Part shown: positions 24,249-36,613 of the stretch, piece by piece | Layout: each line of letters begins with the position of its first letter | Numbering within the stretch: the first letter of the stretch is position 1 | Assembly (NCBI GenBank): GCA_905182985.1 | Contig: CAJJDN010000037.1 | Coordinates: 369,500-433,499 of the forward strand | Direction: 5' to 3' | DNA from: Paramecium sonneborni | Taxonomy: Eukaryota; Ciliophora; Oligohymenophorea; Peniculida; Parameciidae | DNA length: 64,000 nucleotides | Notes under the pieces: generated by a model | Database searches by the model: none | Told to the model about the DNA's origin: nothing | The model's input: only the letters and a program-made list of their open reading frames with translations | Program-made: the position numbers and the translations under genes

Positions 24249-24371
24249 AATAAAAGACTGATCATTCATTTTATATTGTCAAGTAGTTGCATATTAATAT
24301 TTAGTTCTATTAATATGCTCAAAACAATGAAATAAGATAAAATGAAATTATTTAATTGCAGTTTTAATTGA
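23825..24371 (+). CDS. hypothetical basic protein
   Basis: An ATG at 23825 (a second in-frame ATG is at 23834) and one 22-nt intron at 24283-24304 give 174 residues to a TGA at 24369-24371. The protein is hydrophilic, with basic patches (for example LRRKKKNEEPKF) and Pro/Lys segments suggesting disorder. No domain is seen. If the intron is not used, the frame runs to 24436 and would overlap the start of the GYF gene, so splicing is favoured. The frame is also open upstream of the chosen ATG, so the true start could be earlier. Confidence 0.55.
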
Positions 24372-24410
24372 TTTTTTATTTTTGCTATTATATATACGTG
24401 TAAAATTTTA

Positions 24411-25735
24411 ATGAGCTAACCTTCAACTCTTCTTGACTATTAACCAGCCAAACAACCCAACCCTAATATAATAAAATTGCTCACTTAACATCAAGACTTA
24501 TTTCTCATTCAGAATTAATAACCCTCCACTTTTGGAGTTTAATATCCTTTGAAATTAGATGCTAAGGAAATTCTTGTAGAAGTTCAACCAGATTAAAAAT
24601 TCACTCATCCTAAATACTTTTAAAAAGACAATAAAGTGTAGAAAATTTCTAAATAACCTGCTTTTACAATTTTTGTTGAAAGTGGACTTTGTGATCCAAA
24701 TAAGAAAGCATGGTTTTACTTAGATGAAAATTCAAAATAATAAGGACCTTACACCTCTGGAGAGATTGATTAATTGATTACTAAAGGCACTATAAATATG
24801 TAAACTAAAGTTGCTTTAGAAACTTTAGATAAATTGGTTAGAGTTGAAAAAATTGTTTAAGCTGTTAATAAAAAAAAAGAAGCTGACTAAAAATTAAAAG
24901 AAGCATCTAAATTAAAATAAGAAGAAGAAAATCAATAAAAATAACTTGATTCACCAACCAAAATTGAAAAATAAGAAGAACCAAAAGTTTAATAATCTAA
25001 ATAAAATGAAGAATAAGGAATTGATTTTGAAATAGATTACTCTAAAATTAAATAAAATATTGATATGGGATAATGGGCAAAACCATTAGTAGCACAACCT
25101 ATCCAAGTCAAAGTTACTAAAGCCTTTACTAATAATACATAATAATCAAAATAATAATCTAAATAAATAAATAAGCCAACAGAAAGAAAAAGAAGTGATA
25201 ATAAAAGTATGCATGTTGAAGGAAACAAAGGAAATTTATATGTAAAAAAAGGATATGAAAAGTATATATAAATTTTATTTATTTAGAGAATAAGAAGTAA
25301 TCTTAGAGGTCAAACCAAAAGAGGAATCTGATCTTTCTATCAATCAAGAAGTTTAAGATTATTTAAAAAAATTGTAAACTAGAATACCAGAAGTAGTAAA
25401 AGAAGAAATTTAATAAAAACCTGAAAAATTACAATCATAACAAACCCAAGTATAAAAATAATAAAAACTGAAAACAGAACCACCAAAGTAAGAGTAAAAA
25501 TTACAACCTAAATAATAATAAGAGACTGTTGATAGTGCTGATGAAGAATGGGAAATTGTTGGATCTAAAAAAAATACATAAAAAAAAAAAGAATAATAAC
25601 AATAAAAATCAACTACCAAAACTGAGTAATCAACAACAATATAAAAAAAACAAGAGCTAGAATAACAATAATAATAATAATAATAATAATAACAATAATA
25701 ATAACAATAGTAATAATAATAATAATAATAATAAC

Positions 25736-25791
<56 letters not shown>

Positions 25792-26142
25792 GAAGAAGAT
25801 AGTGATGAAGATGAAGACGGATGGTAAACTGTTGGTGCATCAAATAAAGATAAAAAAAAACCAATTAATAAAAAGATTTAATAAAAAAATTCCCATATTC
25901 CTGGATTTGCTGTTGAAGTAAAAACTGATTCTATAACGATTTCATCAGGTTCAGCTAAGAAACCTCCTGCTTAAAAGCAAAAAAAAGCCGAACCTGTTCA
26001 ATAATAATAACCATAATAAATATAATAATAAATCCAACCATAAAATCCTCAAAATAATGATGATGATGATGATGAAGGTTGGATTGAAGTAGAAGTTGGT
26101 CAAGCTCCTAAAAAGGTTGCTTAATCTAAAAAAGGAAAATGA
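24411..26142 (+). CDS. GYF-domain protein with long polyglutamine tract
   Basis: One intron (25262-25286, 25 nt) leaves 568 residues. At about residues 97-145 lies a GYF-like domain (AWFYLDENSKQQGPY followed by SGEIDQLI), a fold that binds proline-rich peptides. The remainder is low-complexity, rich in Gln, Lys and Glu. A run of 42 glutamine codons is encoded almost wholly by TAA. Three acidic tryptophan motifs recur: DEEWEIVG, DEDGWQTVG and DDEGWIEVEVG. GYF proteins act in splicing, translational control or mRNA decay in other eukaryotes; the role here is inferred only from the domain. The stop is a TGA at 26140-26142. Confidence 0.85.
25663..25788 (+). repeat. TAA-codon microsatellite encoding polyglutamine
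   Basis: 126 bases made of TAA with a few CAA and one TAG, in frame with the GYF gene, giving 42 consecutive glutamines. In the standard code this would be a wall of stops, so it is direct evidence for reassigned TAA. Such a triplet array is likely to vary in length between strains. Confidence 0.95.
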
Positions 26143-26596
26143 TACCTTTAGTATAATATGTTAAATAAATAATAGTAAATAAGTATATTCATAAATAAAC
26201 TTAATTTTTCAGCTTTGTTCTTTTAATTATAATGTGATATACTTAATATATATTAAGTAAGTATTCAGATTCTATTCTAGTTCATGTGAAGATTTTTAAA
26301 CTGTTGGATTTCATAAATAATTATATAATACTGAAGTATTATTCTTAATTAGTGATGAACTTATTATTAAAGGGAAAATAATATAAATAATTATTCATCC
26401 TCAAACTTTCAATGACATTCAATTTTTTATCAAATTTTATTAAGGTTATATTAATATCTTTGAATACTGAAAATATTAAATAATTAGAATAATTTATTTA
26501 TAAAAGTTATCAACTTGGGTTTGCACTTAGTTGAGAATCTAATATTTGAGACTTCATGACAATCTTGAAAAATAATTATATTAGTTAAGTAATGGA
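26143..26596. other. AT-rich intergenic region
   Basis: About 450 bases with no open frame of note. It separates the GYF gene from the decayed membrane-protein gene. No repeat or RNA gene is seen. Confidence 0.5.
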
Positions 26597-28275
26597 ATGT
26601 CTGAATTACAAATCTTGATTTTTTTCACCCTTATTTATCTATTCGATCTATCCGACTTTTAAACAAATGAACTCTATTAGCTTTTTGGAAAAAAAACAGA
26701 TTATTTATTAGAAAAGTGTTTCTTAATAATTTATTCTACTGGTGATGAAGAGTCATTGTATTCTTAATGTTATTTTAAGTTATTTAAGCGAATCGGTTCC
26801 TCATTTACATGCATGGCCCTTTCAGTATTATACCTTTCAGTTTTTATTTTGAGAACACGTTTTTATTATTATTAGCTTTTAATTCTAACTTAAGGAATTC
26901 TTATTGGCTATAATGGTACAATCATTTATTTTTTTTCTTTCATTTTAAACCATGGACCTAAGCCATCACAATCATGAGCTTAGAAGTCTAAATTAATTAG
27001 TTTATGAACCTTCTTATTCATCAAATAGCATTGATGTCTATAAAGCCAGACTGCACTTTTTCATTAATTGATTTTATAAACTTGTAATTTATTAAAAAAA
27101 TAAAGAGCTTTAAAAAGCTTTTTTGAAAATAATCCACTATGTCATTTATATTTTGAATTAATTCAAAAGAAATTATTTTTATTAAAAGTTAAAGGAATTG
27201 TTTCTTATTTATTCTATCAATAATAATTGTAAACAATAAAAAGTATTCTTTATATATACAATTAATCTAAATTCATTTAATGTCTAAAATAATATTAAAG
27301 TTATTGAATAATATTATCTATTATACAAATATAATGAAAAAAAATTTATAAAGATTTATTCATATAAGAATAAAAAAATTATAGAATATTTTATAATTAT
27401 ACATAGATAGGCATCTTGCTTTATGTGTTAAAAATATAAATTAACATATAATATTAAATTTTGTGTTATAATTTTAATAAATCAGTTAATTTGAAAATGA
27501 TTAAAAAACTTTATTAAGTCATTCAAGAAATAATAGTTAAACCATTAATAAAATAAATTAAGGAAAGGCTTTAACAGATTTATTGATTGGAAAGAAATAT
27601 ACAAAAAAATAAATTTCAGATATTATGACAAGAGGATTACAAAATCAATGTTTTTTTTCCATTGAGTAAGATATTTAGTAATTCAAACAATCTTATTTCA
27701 CCATCCAATTTTTATGTTTTTATAATTCCAATCAATATATACAATTAGGGGTCCTATATTTCTACATTTTTAATAAAATATCCTACTTTGATTCTTTTAT
27801 TCAGTAAATATAATATGTATTTATTCTCTTAATTCTTTAACAGTCATAAAACATGATAATTGTGAAAGGTCAAACTTAAATTCAAATTCTGTATCATTAT
27901 GCAAAACAATAATGTCAATCAAAAAAACTGATTCCTAAATAAATAATGATTAGTACTAATTATGAATTAGTGCATTTAGTCAAAGCTTTCCAAACTCTTA
28001 CTTATAAATCATTCATTTTGAGATATTATGAAGGACTAATAGTTTGGTTAAAAAATTACTCATTAATGTATTTAATTTGACTGACAGAGATTGATATGTC
28101 ATTAGATTCAAAAGTGACAAATGAATTTTTTCTTTATTGTCTAGGACTTTAATTATTATCTCCTTTTGAAGAAGTGGAAGTTCTCCGATATGATACAATA
28201 TCAATAATTCTTCCTAATTAACTTGATTCGAAGCTTGTAGTTCTTTCAATATCTGATGTTTCTGATTCAAAATGA
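26597..28275 (+). pseudogene. decayed multi-pass membrane protein gene
   Basis: Several plus-strand open segments with strong coding character succeed one another but change frame or are stopped. An ATG at 26597 starts a segment with a hydrophobic N-terminus and two membrane spans (MALSVLYLSVFIL and neighbour). At about 26950 the frame shifts to a Ser/His/Tyr-rich segment (SLNQLVYEPSYSSNS). That is stopped by a TGA near 27075 but stays open beyond it. From about 27480 another long frame runs to a TGA near 28079, then continues in the same frame to a TGA at 28273-28275. No usual-sized intron resolves these breaks. The arrangement of hydrophobic helices followed by a long hydrophilic tail suggests a receptor-like protein, but the family is not recognised. 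Assembly errors in homopolymers could explain part of this. Confidence 0.4.
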
Positions 28276-28388
28276 GTATGATTATGATTCATAGATACCT
28301 TTTTTAATGTTTGTTAATCAGACATTTTCTTCATGTATATTTATAAATATTAAATTTAATATAGATAAATTCAAATACTTTTAATTGA

Positions 28389-31300
28389 TCATAACACTTA
28401 TGTATTTAATTAATTTATATTGTCTAGTTTAGAAGGAATCTCTTTTTCTACTTACGATTACAGAATATTATTAATTAAATTTTATTTATTTTTGGCATCT
28501 TATTCTAACTAAGCAATTCTATCATTTTTTTCTTTAATTTCTCCTTTAAGTTAAGCTATTATATTATCCATTTCTTTATCTTGATTTGCATCTTACTCAA
28601 ATTAAATGGGAAACCTAAAATGAAGATTAGAAATACCATGATATATTTTCTTTTTTGATCATTTCACTGATGGCATATTCTAAACCAGTATAATCAGTAG
28701 TTTCTTTTAATTTTAGACAATAAATATAATAGATATAATTCCATAAAAAATGTTTATCTCTAACATGTTATTCAAATTCTTCAAGATTCTTTTCTAAATG
28801 TGCTCTTTTAACTCCACAAATAAAACAGCAATTTTTTTTATCATCATCAATCTTTTATCTCTAATCTCTTAATTCTGCAAAAGTGTCAATCATAATACCA
28901 GACACTATATTTGTAAAAAGCAAAGCAAAAAATACAAAATACAAAGTATCATAACAAAACTTTCCAAAATCCCATTTTGACATTGAAGTTCCAATAACTC
29001 CACTTGTAACTAGCGTAATCATACATGAAATCAATGTTTCACAATGTTCTTCAGGTTACTTTTCTGTATATATATCATCTGCATATTGATCAAATGATGT
29101 AAATGAAAAAACATAAATAAATAAAACACCCAACAAAGAAACGACTATTAATTATTTAGCATTGTGAGATATAGCTTAGAAAACGTTATTCAATAAAGTT
29201 AATCTACTGAATAAATCAAATAAATGTAAAGAGAAAAAATAACTTTTATAAAATGTTCCAAGAATTGAAAACACTAAATAAAAAGTTATTGATATAAAAT
29301 CATCATTTTATTAACAAAGTTTCTTTAAAGAATCCAAGAAGTATCTTAAAATGTGAGAAAATTATTAAATTTTTGATGAATTCTTTTTTTGATTTTGATC
29401 TAATTATTTTACCGATTCTTAAATTTCATTTAATCCATTACTTTATTCATTATCTGAAGCATCTGATTCTTCATAATTTTTTGTATTATCTGAATCATCA
29501 CATGATAAATTATTGCCTAAAGGTCTAAATTTATCAACGCATATAGGTATTCTATAATTTAAATAGCAAATATAGTAAATTAAAGTAGTAAATAATTAAC
29601 AAAACGAAAGCACATTAATTATTAATTATTCATGAAATTCCGCTATCAAAAGAACTTAAAAGTTATATATCTCCATATTATAAAAGATAATCATTAAGAT
29701 ATTTACTGAGATTGAAAAAAAAGCCGAAAGATACCTTAATACTTAAATAATTTATGATGTTATTGGTAAGAATTCTCTTTTACTTAATTCGTAATTATAT
29801 TAAAGTTCTCGATATATTTAATTTCTGTATTCTAACAATCCATTTATTTTATCTCTTTAGGTATCTCTATTTACATTATACATTATAATGTCTCTTGTTT
29901 CATCTGATAAAAATGTAAACAATGGACGCGATGGATATAAAATAGTTTAAGGTTTATTTTCATAAATTATTTCTATTCTTAGAATTTTAGTTTCTAAAAA
30001 TTTCATAATGTCTTTTATATAATTGCTTCTTTCATCTAATTAAAAATTCTAAAATTTAATTTTTTCTTTAATAATCAAGACATTTAGAATTTTTTCAATA
30101 TTATCATTTTTCTTTAAAATTAATTTGTCTTGCTCACTTTATTTTACTTATGATTTTTCATTTTTTTATAGTGATTATTCTTCAAGTGCTTTTTCCATAT
30201 CTTCTTTACTTTCAATTTTCGGATTATTATTTTAAAGATATTATTTGATAATTTCAATCAGAAATTTAGGATCAATTTTTTTTTATAAATCCTCCTATAT
30301 TCTTTCATCATTTCCCTCTAGAACACTCATTATAATTATTATGATTTTATTATAAATGTTAAATAATGCTTGCATTCCTTAACCTTCTAAATCTTCTAGA
30401 AATCCTCTCTATTCCTAATTTTGTCTTATGCTTAATTATTATACCAAATAACACACATCTTCGAAAAATGTTGTCTTACATAGAGTAATTTAATTTTCAA
30501 GACAAGGTACCTATACTACTTCTAATATAAAATCCAATATGTAAATTGGTACTTCACTTATTTTTGAATTGAATGCTTTACAGAATACTCTTAGTTATGA
30601 AGTTGCAAGTTCTATAAAATTGATTGATCCTATTTTTGGATTAAGATCTGGATCTATTTATTATCTTATAAAGTTTTTCATTTTTACATTATTATTTTCA
30701 CATAATAATTACAAAAATCTAAAAGATCTATTTAATAAATTTATAAATTCTTCCTTGATATTCTCTTCTTTTACATCATCTTTTTCTATATGATTCAACC
30801 TTAACATAGTTGAAGTTTCATCATCAAAAAAATCAAAAGTATCACATAATTCAATATTTGTAAAACTTTTATGTGGTTTGCTTTTTCGAAATTTAAAATT
30901 ATTATAAACAGCTCTACTCACTCTTCTAATTAACTATCTATAATTCATTAAAATTTTATTTTTAGAATCATCCAATAATTTTTAATATATTTCATTTTAG
31001 CATTTTGCGTTTCCTCTTTCTAGAAAAGCATTTCCGAATGATATTAATGAATTTGTTAATGCTTATCTTAATTCAAGATTAGGAATGCGAAGAAATTTAC
31101 AAATTAATTCAGCAGCACCACATTCCAATAAAAAGTTTTATTATTATTTGACCATTTTATTTTGTAGTTCTGGATTATCTTCCTATTCACTTTTTCTGAT
31201 AATTTTTTCTAATGCTTTTAGAAAAAAGATTTAAATATCTTAACTTAAAGTATCGTAATGATTTAGATTTAAATGAATAATATTTTATATAAATTCCTTT

Positions 31301-34300
31301 AAAGTAATAGGAGGTTAAAGAGGTAACTTGTCTGGATATTTTATTTATTCTAAATCAGTACAAAAAGAATTAAATTCTTCTTCTAAAAAAACATTAATTG
31401 TTTTATCTGTTAAGAAAATTTCCATTAAATTTCTATATCTTTAATTTAATTTCATATTTATTTTTGTTGTATCTTCATATTTTCTCTTTAATTTTTTCTT
31501 TTTATTTGATGCATCTTATTAATTATTTTACTTTAAGTATCTTATTTAATTATCAATGTTGTCAAAATCGTATACTTAATTTATTAGAATATCCTTTAAT
31601 TGATCATTATAATCATTACTATTCTTTTCTAATTTTCCATTATAGATTTCTTGCCATTTTTATTACAAATCTTAATATTTTTATGATAAAATAGTTGATT
31701 AATTAATTTCAGGTGTTTATTTGATAATATCTTGTTAAATTATTTATTCTTTGCCATTTAAACACTTTTTAAGTGTACATGTTGTTTAGATGATTACATT
31801 TGTAAAGGGTTTTGGATTTGATAATACATCTCTTAATATTAATATGTGTAAATCAAAAGTTTTATAAATGTTGCAAAATACAACCATAAGAACTTTTATT
31901 AAATTTGAAATTATTTCTGATTGGTACCATAAATGTTCAATTTTTAATAGAATATTTCCAAATTCTAATAATAAGCAATGTTATTTTAATACGGGTTCTT
32001 ATTTTTTTAAATTTAATTTTAATGTATCTTCTAATTCATCAAAAAAATATAATTAATCAAAAATAAAATTTAAAGATACTAAATTTTCTTCTAAAGTCAT
32101 AAAAAAATAAGAACATAAATAAGAAAATCTAGTTGGATTACTTAATTTAATTTTTTAGTAATCACATTCTACCTCTCTTAATTCTAAAATATCTTTTAAA
32201 TCATTTAGAATGTTTTCTAAATCAATCTCAATAAGATTTTAGCATATTCCAATGAAATCATTGTTATGTTCATAATATAGTTTATTTATGTATGCTCTTA
32301 GGTATCTCTTTAAAGGCCAACATTAACCTGTTCGTTAATAGAGTTTGATCAATTTTAAATGAGAATGCATTTATTTACATTTTCCTAAATTTATTTCATT
32401 CTTATTGGATATAAGTAAAACTAGTAATTAAAAATAATTAAAAAGATAAGTTAACTCTGGATTAATGTTAATAAATTAATTTTCATCCTTTTTATTGTTG
32501 TTTTTTAAGACCTTAAAATATTATATTTAATATTCATCAATTAATTTATCAATTTCATCAAACAATGATTCTTTATTATCAAATAATATCATAATTTTTT
32601 AGTAATTTCTGTTTTGCATTGCAGCCATAATTAAATTCTAGTTAGACTTAATTGATTTATTGTTATAAATTGTCAAAACTCGAAGAAAATCAATTAATTA
32701 AGATTTATAATACTAATCAAAGTTTAATGCATCACATTATTTGACAACTTCATTAATTATCTAAGTTACTTTAGTCTCATTAAACAATAATGATTTATTA
32801 TTCTGAAATAATTCTCTTAAGAATTAAATACAATAAAGATTGTATTTTATATATTAATTTAAATTTGGAATAATTCGAATGAAATCTTAGTCTTATTTAT
32901 TTTCATGATGATTCCAAAGCAACATGGTAAGAAATTAGAAACACACATATAATGTCTTCATTATTAATTTATCATCAGAATTATTTTATTAACTTTATTA
33001 ATTATTTTTTTCTGCTTCTAATTATGATGAAACCTCTTAAACTTCATTGACCATTTTAGAAGCAATATTAATAAATGCCAAAATATTTTCATGTAAATCT
33101 TGACATTTAATTAAACTTTGATGTAATTTGAAGTTTTATTCTTTTTCCGAATATACTTATTATAATCTGTTTTCAGCATAGAATTCATCATAAGAGACTT
33201 TAACATTACTTTATAATACTTAATCTCCTGATTTTAAGCATTCAATTAACCAACATAAATCTTATATAACTCCTGTTCCCTTTTCTTTGATATCATTCTA
33301 TTCAACCCACAAATAAATATTGTATTCACTTTAATTTTTAAGATTAAGATTGAGTATATTAAAATCATTAAAGGAAAGCAATTTTGTTCTTGTTTTTCTG
33401 CTATCTTCTGAAAGTTTATGAGTAAATCCTTCATTTACTATAAGAGTCTTATCAAAGTTATCAATTAATTCTGTTCTGTATCCATAAATTCTCTTGAGCA
33501 ATTTAATTGAATAAGTTTATAGAATTTCATTATCATACTTTGATAATTCTGCAAATTTAGAAATAATGTCTTTGGAGAATCTTCCAAATAAATCTCTAGT
33601 ATTTATTAAATCAGAAAACATTAATTTCCACTTTTCAATTTTATTATCATGTAGTTCTTTTGCACTTAATCGTCTAATTTTATTTTTCATTTGTTATTGT
33701 ATTTGATCTTCTTTTAATAGTTAAGTAGATTTTATATCAAAATTGTTAATTTTATTATCTTCTTCTTTAAACATAGTTTTTAAATTTATAGTACTAATAC
33801 TAACTCTAACATTAGTTTCCATGTCTATGATTATATCTAAAATCTCACAAGACATTTACTTACATTTTAAAATAATCATATTTTCAGTATTAGTTTCAAT
33901 AAATCTCTTTTTATGAGATTGATAATGATTATTTTGAGATTGTTTAATATTTTAAATTTAATTATTTTCATTATTATGTAATTACTAATCTTTTTTTTCG
34001 AATTAATTTTATCTAAAAGTAATAATTTTAAATAATGGATCCAATAAATTTTTTAAATCATCTATTTTCTGCCAATATCCTAATCGAATAGTAGTTTTAA
34101 GAACTTAAAGAACTGTGTATAAAGTTTTAAAATACTATTTTTCTTTTTCCTTCTGTTTAAATTTTTTAGTAATGAAATCTTATATAAAAGATAGGACTCT
34201 TTTTTAATCAGGATTAATTTCCGTTTTAGTTTTAATAATATCAATCTTTTATTCAATTTTAGCCCATTCTCTAACTCTAGCTATACGTCTAATTGGTGCA

Positions 34301-36559
34301 AATCGTGAACAATCAATAAAGGCAGAATGAATTAATTTTAGAAAAGGATCAATAGCGTTAATTTAATCTGTTTCAGGATCTTCTAATATTGAACATAAAA
34401 CAGATAATTAATAAAACTCACAAACATAATTAGTTCCTTATTTATTTCTATTTTAGCAAATATCTGATAATAAGTTAATATAAGCTAGGAAGTAATTCCA
34501 AGTTTATAAATAATCTTACTATTAACTCAAATCATGGTATTCTTTTAAAGTAAACCATTATTTATTTAGATGTTAAACTTTAATTTTTTAACCTTCTTCT
34601 TTGAATAAAAATTTAAATAAATAATAATTCTTTTCAGAACTTTAAGGTTTAAAAAATTTGTTAAGAAGTTCAATTTAATTTTTTATAATTGGTTTTCCTT
34701 CACAAATAATAATAGAACTGAAAATTCTTAAATGTTTTTCATGAACATTTTTTTTAGTACTAATAGTGGAAACTAAACCTTTAAAGGTTTCTTCTTAGAT
34801 AAATTTATTAATTGAATAATAATTATCATTTAAGAGTTCAGTTAATGAAATTTAAATTTATTCATCATCAATTTCAATTGCTTACATTAAGAAAAACTTG
34901 AGCCATTGTGATATATATAATTTGACTAATGAATTATTGCGAGCCATCTTTTCAATTAAAATGTATGAGTATATACAAATTTATCTTAATTTATCTTTTT
35001 CATAATTTTTATGTAAGAATAAACTCATAGTTTTATGCTTTTCCCAAAAGTAAAAGATAATTTAAATAATAATTTCAACCATCTTTAAATCTTTCATAAA
35101 TAACTATCTAGAATAGATGGGGAGATTTTCACACTTATCAATATGAATGTATTCGCAATTTAGAAGATAAGCAATCAACTTTTAAATAACTTTAAGAACT
35201 TGAGTTAAGATCTTTTCATTAATAATCGATTCAATTTATTTACAATCTTCTAATTATAAAGAATCTATAAATTATTTAAGTATTTCATGAGATGATGTAA
35301 TTAAGAGTAAATCTTTTTTTTAATCATCATTAAGTCTTTTTATTTAAAATCCATGAACTGAATTAGTAGATAAGAAATCTACATTATATTAAACATAATC
35401 TAAATCTTCTTATCCTAATAATTTTTAATACTATTCAATCTCAGATTAAGTGATTGTTAATTTTTTTGTTTTACTTCTTTGAATATTTGATTTTTATAAT
35501 TCTTTATTGTCAAATTTAATTTTGACAAACATATTGAATGATACTTCATTTGTTCCTTATTTAGCAGGTTCTATTTATAAATGTTGATCATCTTGCATTT
35601 GATATTATGAAAGAAAGCCATTTGAATTGATAACAGAACCTGATATTTAAGATCTGATTACATATTTATTTTCATATAATGATAATTCCCAAACACAATC
35701 AAGTGGAATATATTCATTATCTTTATATTCTTAGAGTATCAATCTTCGACCATCTGAAGTTAAATATGATCCATCTTACGAAAAAATAAAGAAACATAGA
35801 TCATTAGGGATAATTTTACCATTTTATTCATGTAATTAAAATTTCCATTATCTGTCGCTATTTAAAGAGACTACAGCTTCATCTCTAGTATTAATTGGTT
35901 TTTTAAATGTTTTGTTGAAAGATTCTGTTTTAGTGGAATTAATTCCATTATTAATCATTTGAAGATCCAGAAACATGGGACATTTCTCATAATCTAATTT
36001 ACATTAAGTTTTCTCATGAACAATAATTAAAGGTTCATCAATTTATATGATTTGACCTTCTTTTTAATATGTTTAATAAGGAGCCAATTTAAATATAGTA
36101 TGAGAACTTAATTGTGGAGATAATTTTAATTTAAAAGCGTCCATAGCTACTTCAGAACAAACATAAGAGCCAAATAAATATCTTTCTGAATCTTAATGTT
36201 TAAACACTACTTCTGCTCCAAATAATATTTCTTCATGCATTCTTGATTATATTGTTGTGTAATATTGTGAAGCTTCAGTTTAAACTCTACTTTTCAAAGC
36301 ATCTACAGTTTAATTTTTTTTTTCTTTCAGATATTCATCATGTAATTCAAAAGTACCTCTTGGAAGTATTGTAAAAAGAGAATCTCTAAAATTATTTGCT
36401 TTTCTAAGATCGTCAATTTACATGTAATATGCATCTGGATCAAGAAATCTAGATAAAATTAAGATAATTATACCCTTTGGCAACTATTATACCATTTTCT
36501 TCCTTACTATTTAAATGAATTCTTACTATTTAACCATATTTTAAGGTTTATTTTATCAT
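28389..36559 (-). CDS. IP3 receptor-like intracellular calcium-release channel
   Basis: One gene of 8.2 kb. A 25-nt intron near the start and a 28-nt intron near 31950 leave a continuous frame of about 2705 residues. The N-terminus (YGQIVRIHLNSKEENGIIVAKG then FLDPDAYYM, split by the first intron) matches the start of IP3 receptors. The middle is alpha-helical and RIH-like. The C-terminal 700 residues carry about six hydrophobic segments, the pore region and the diagnostic ending FTNIVSGIMIDTFAELRDQR, CCFICGV, FEQHVRDKHFLWNY, and DYTGLEYAISEMI. These correspond to the linker zinc-finger region of IP3 and ryanodine receptors. The pore loop reads LVTSGVIGTS where animal receptors have GGGVGD or GGGIGD. 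Such channels release calcium from internal stores, and Paramecium is known to have a large family of them. The gene starts 54 bases from the divergent FYVE gene. Confidence 0.93.
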
Positions 36560-36613
36560 TAATTATATTAGATAACAAATAAGTAATAATAAATTAAAAA
36601 AATAATATTATCG

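Noticed and set aside
25613..25864. Minus-strand 83-codon ORF with a long isoleucine run
   Set aside because: It is the complement of the TAA polyglutamine tract of the GYF gene.
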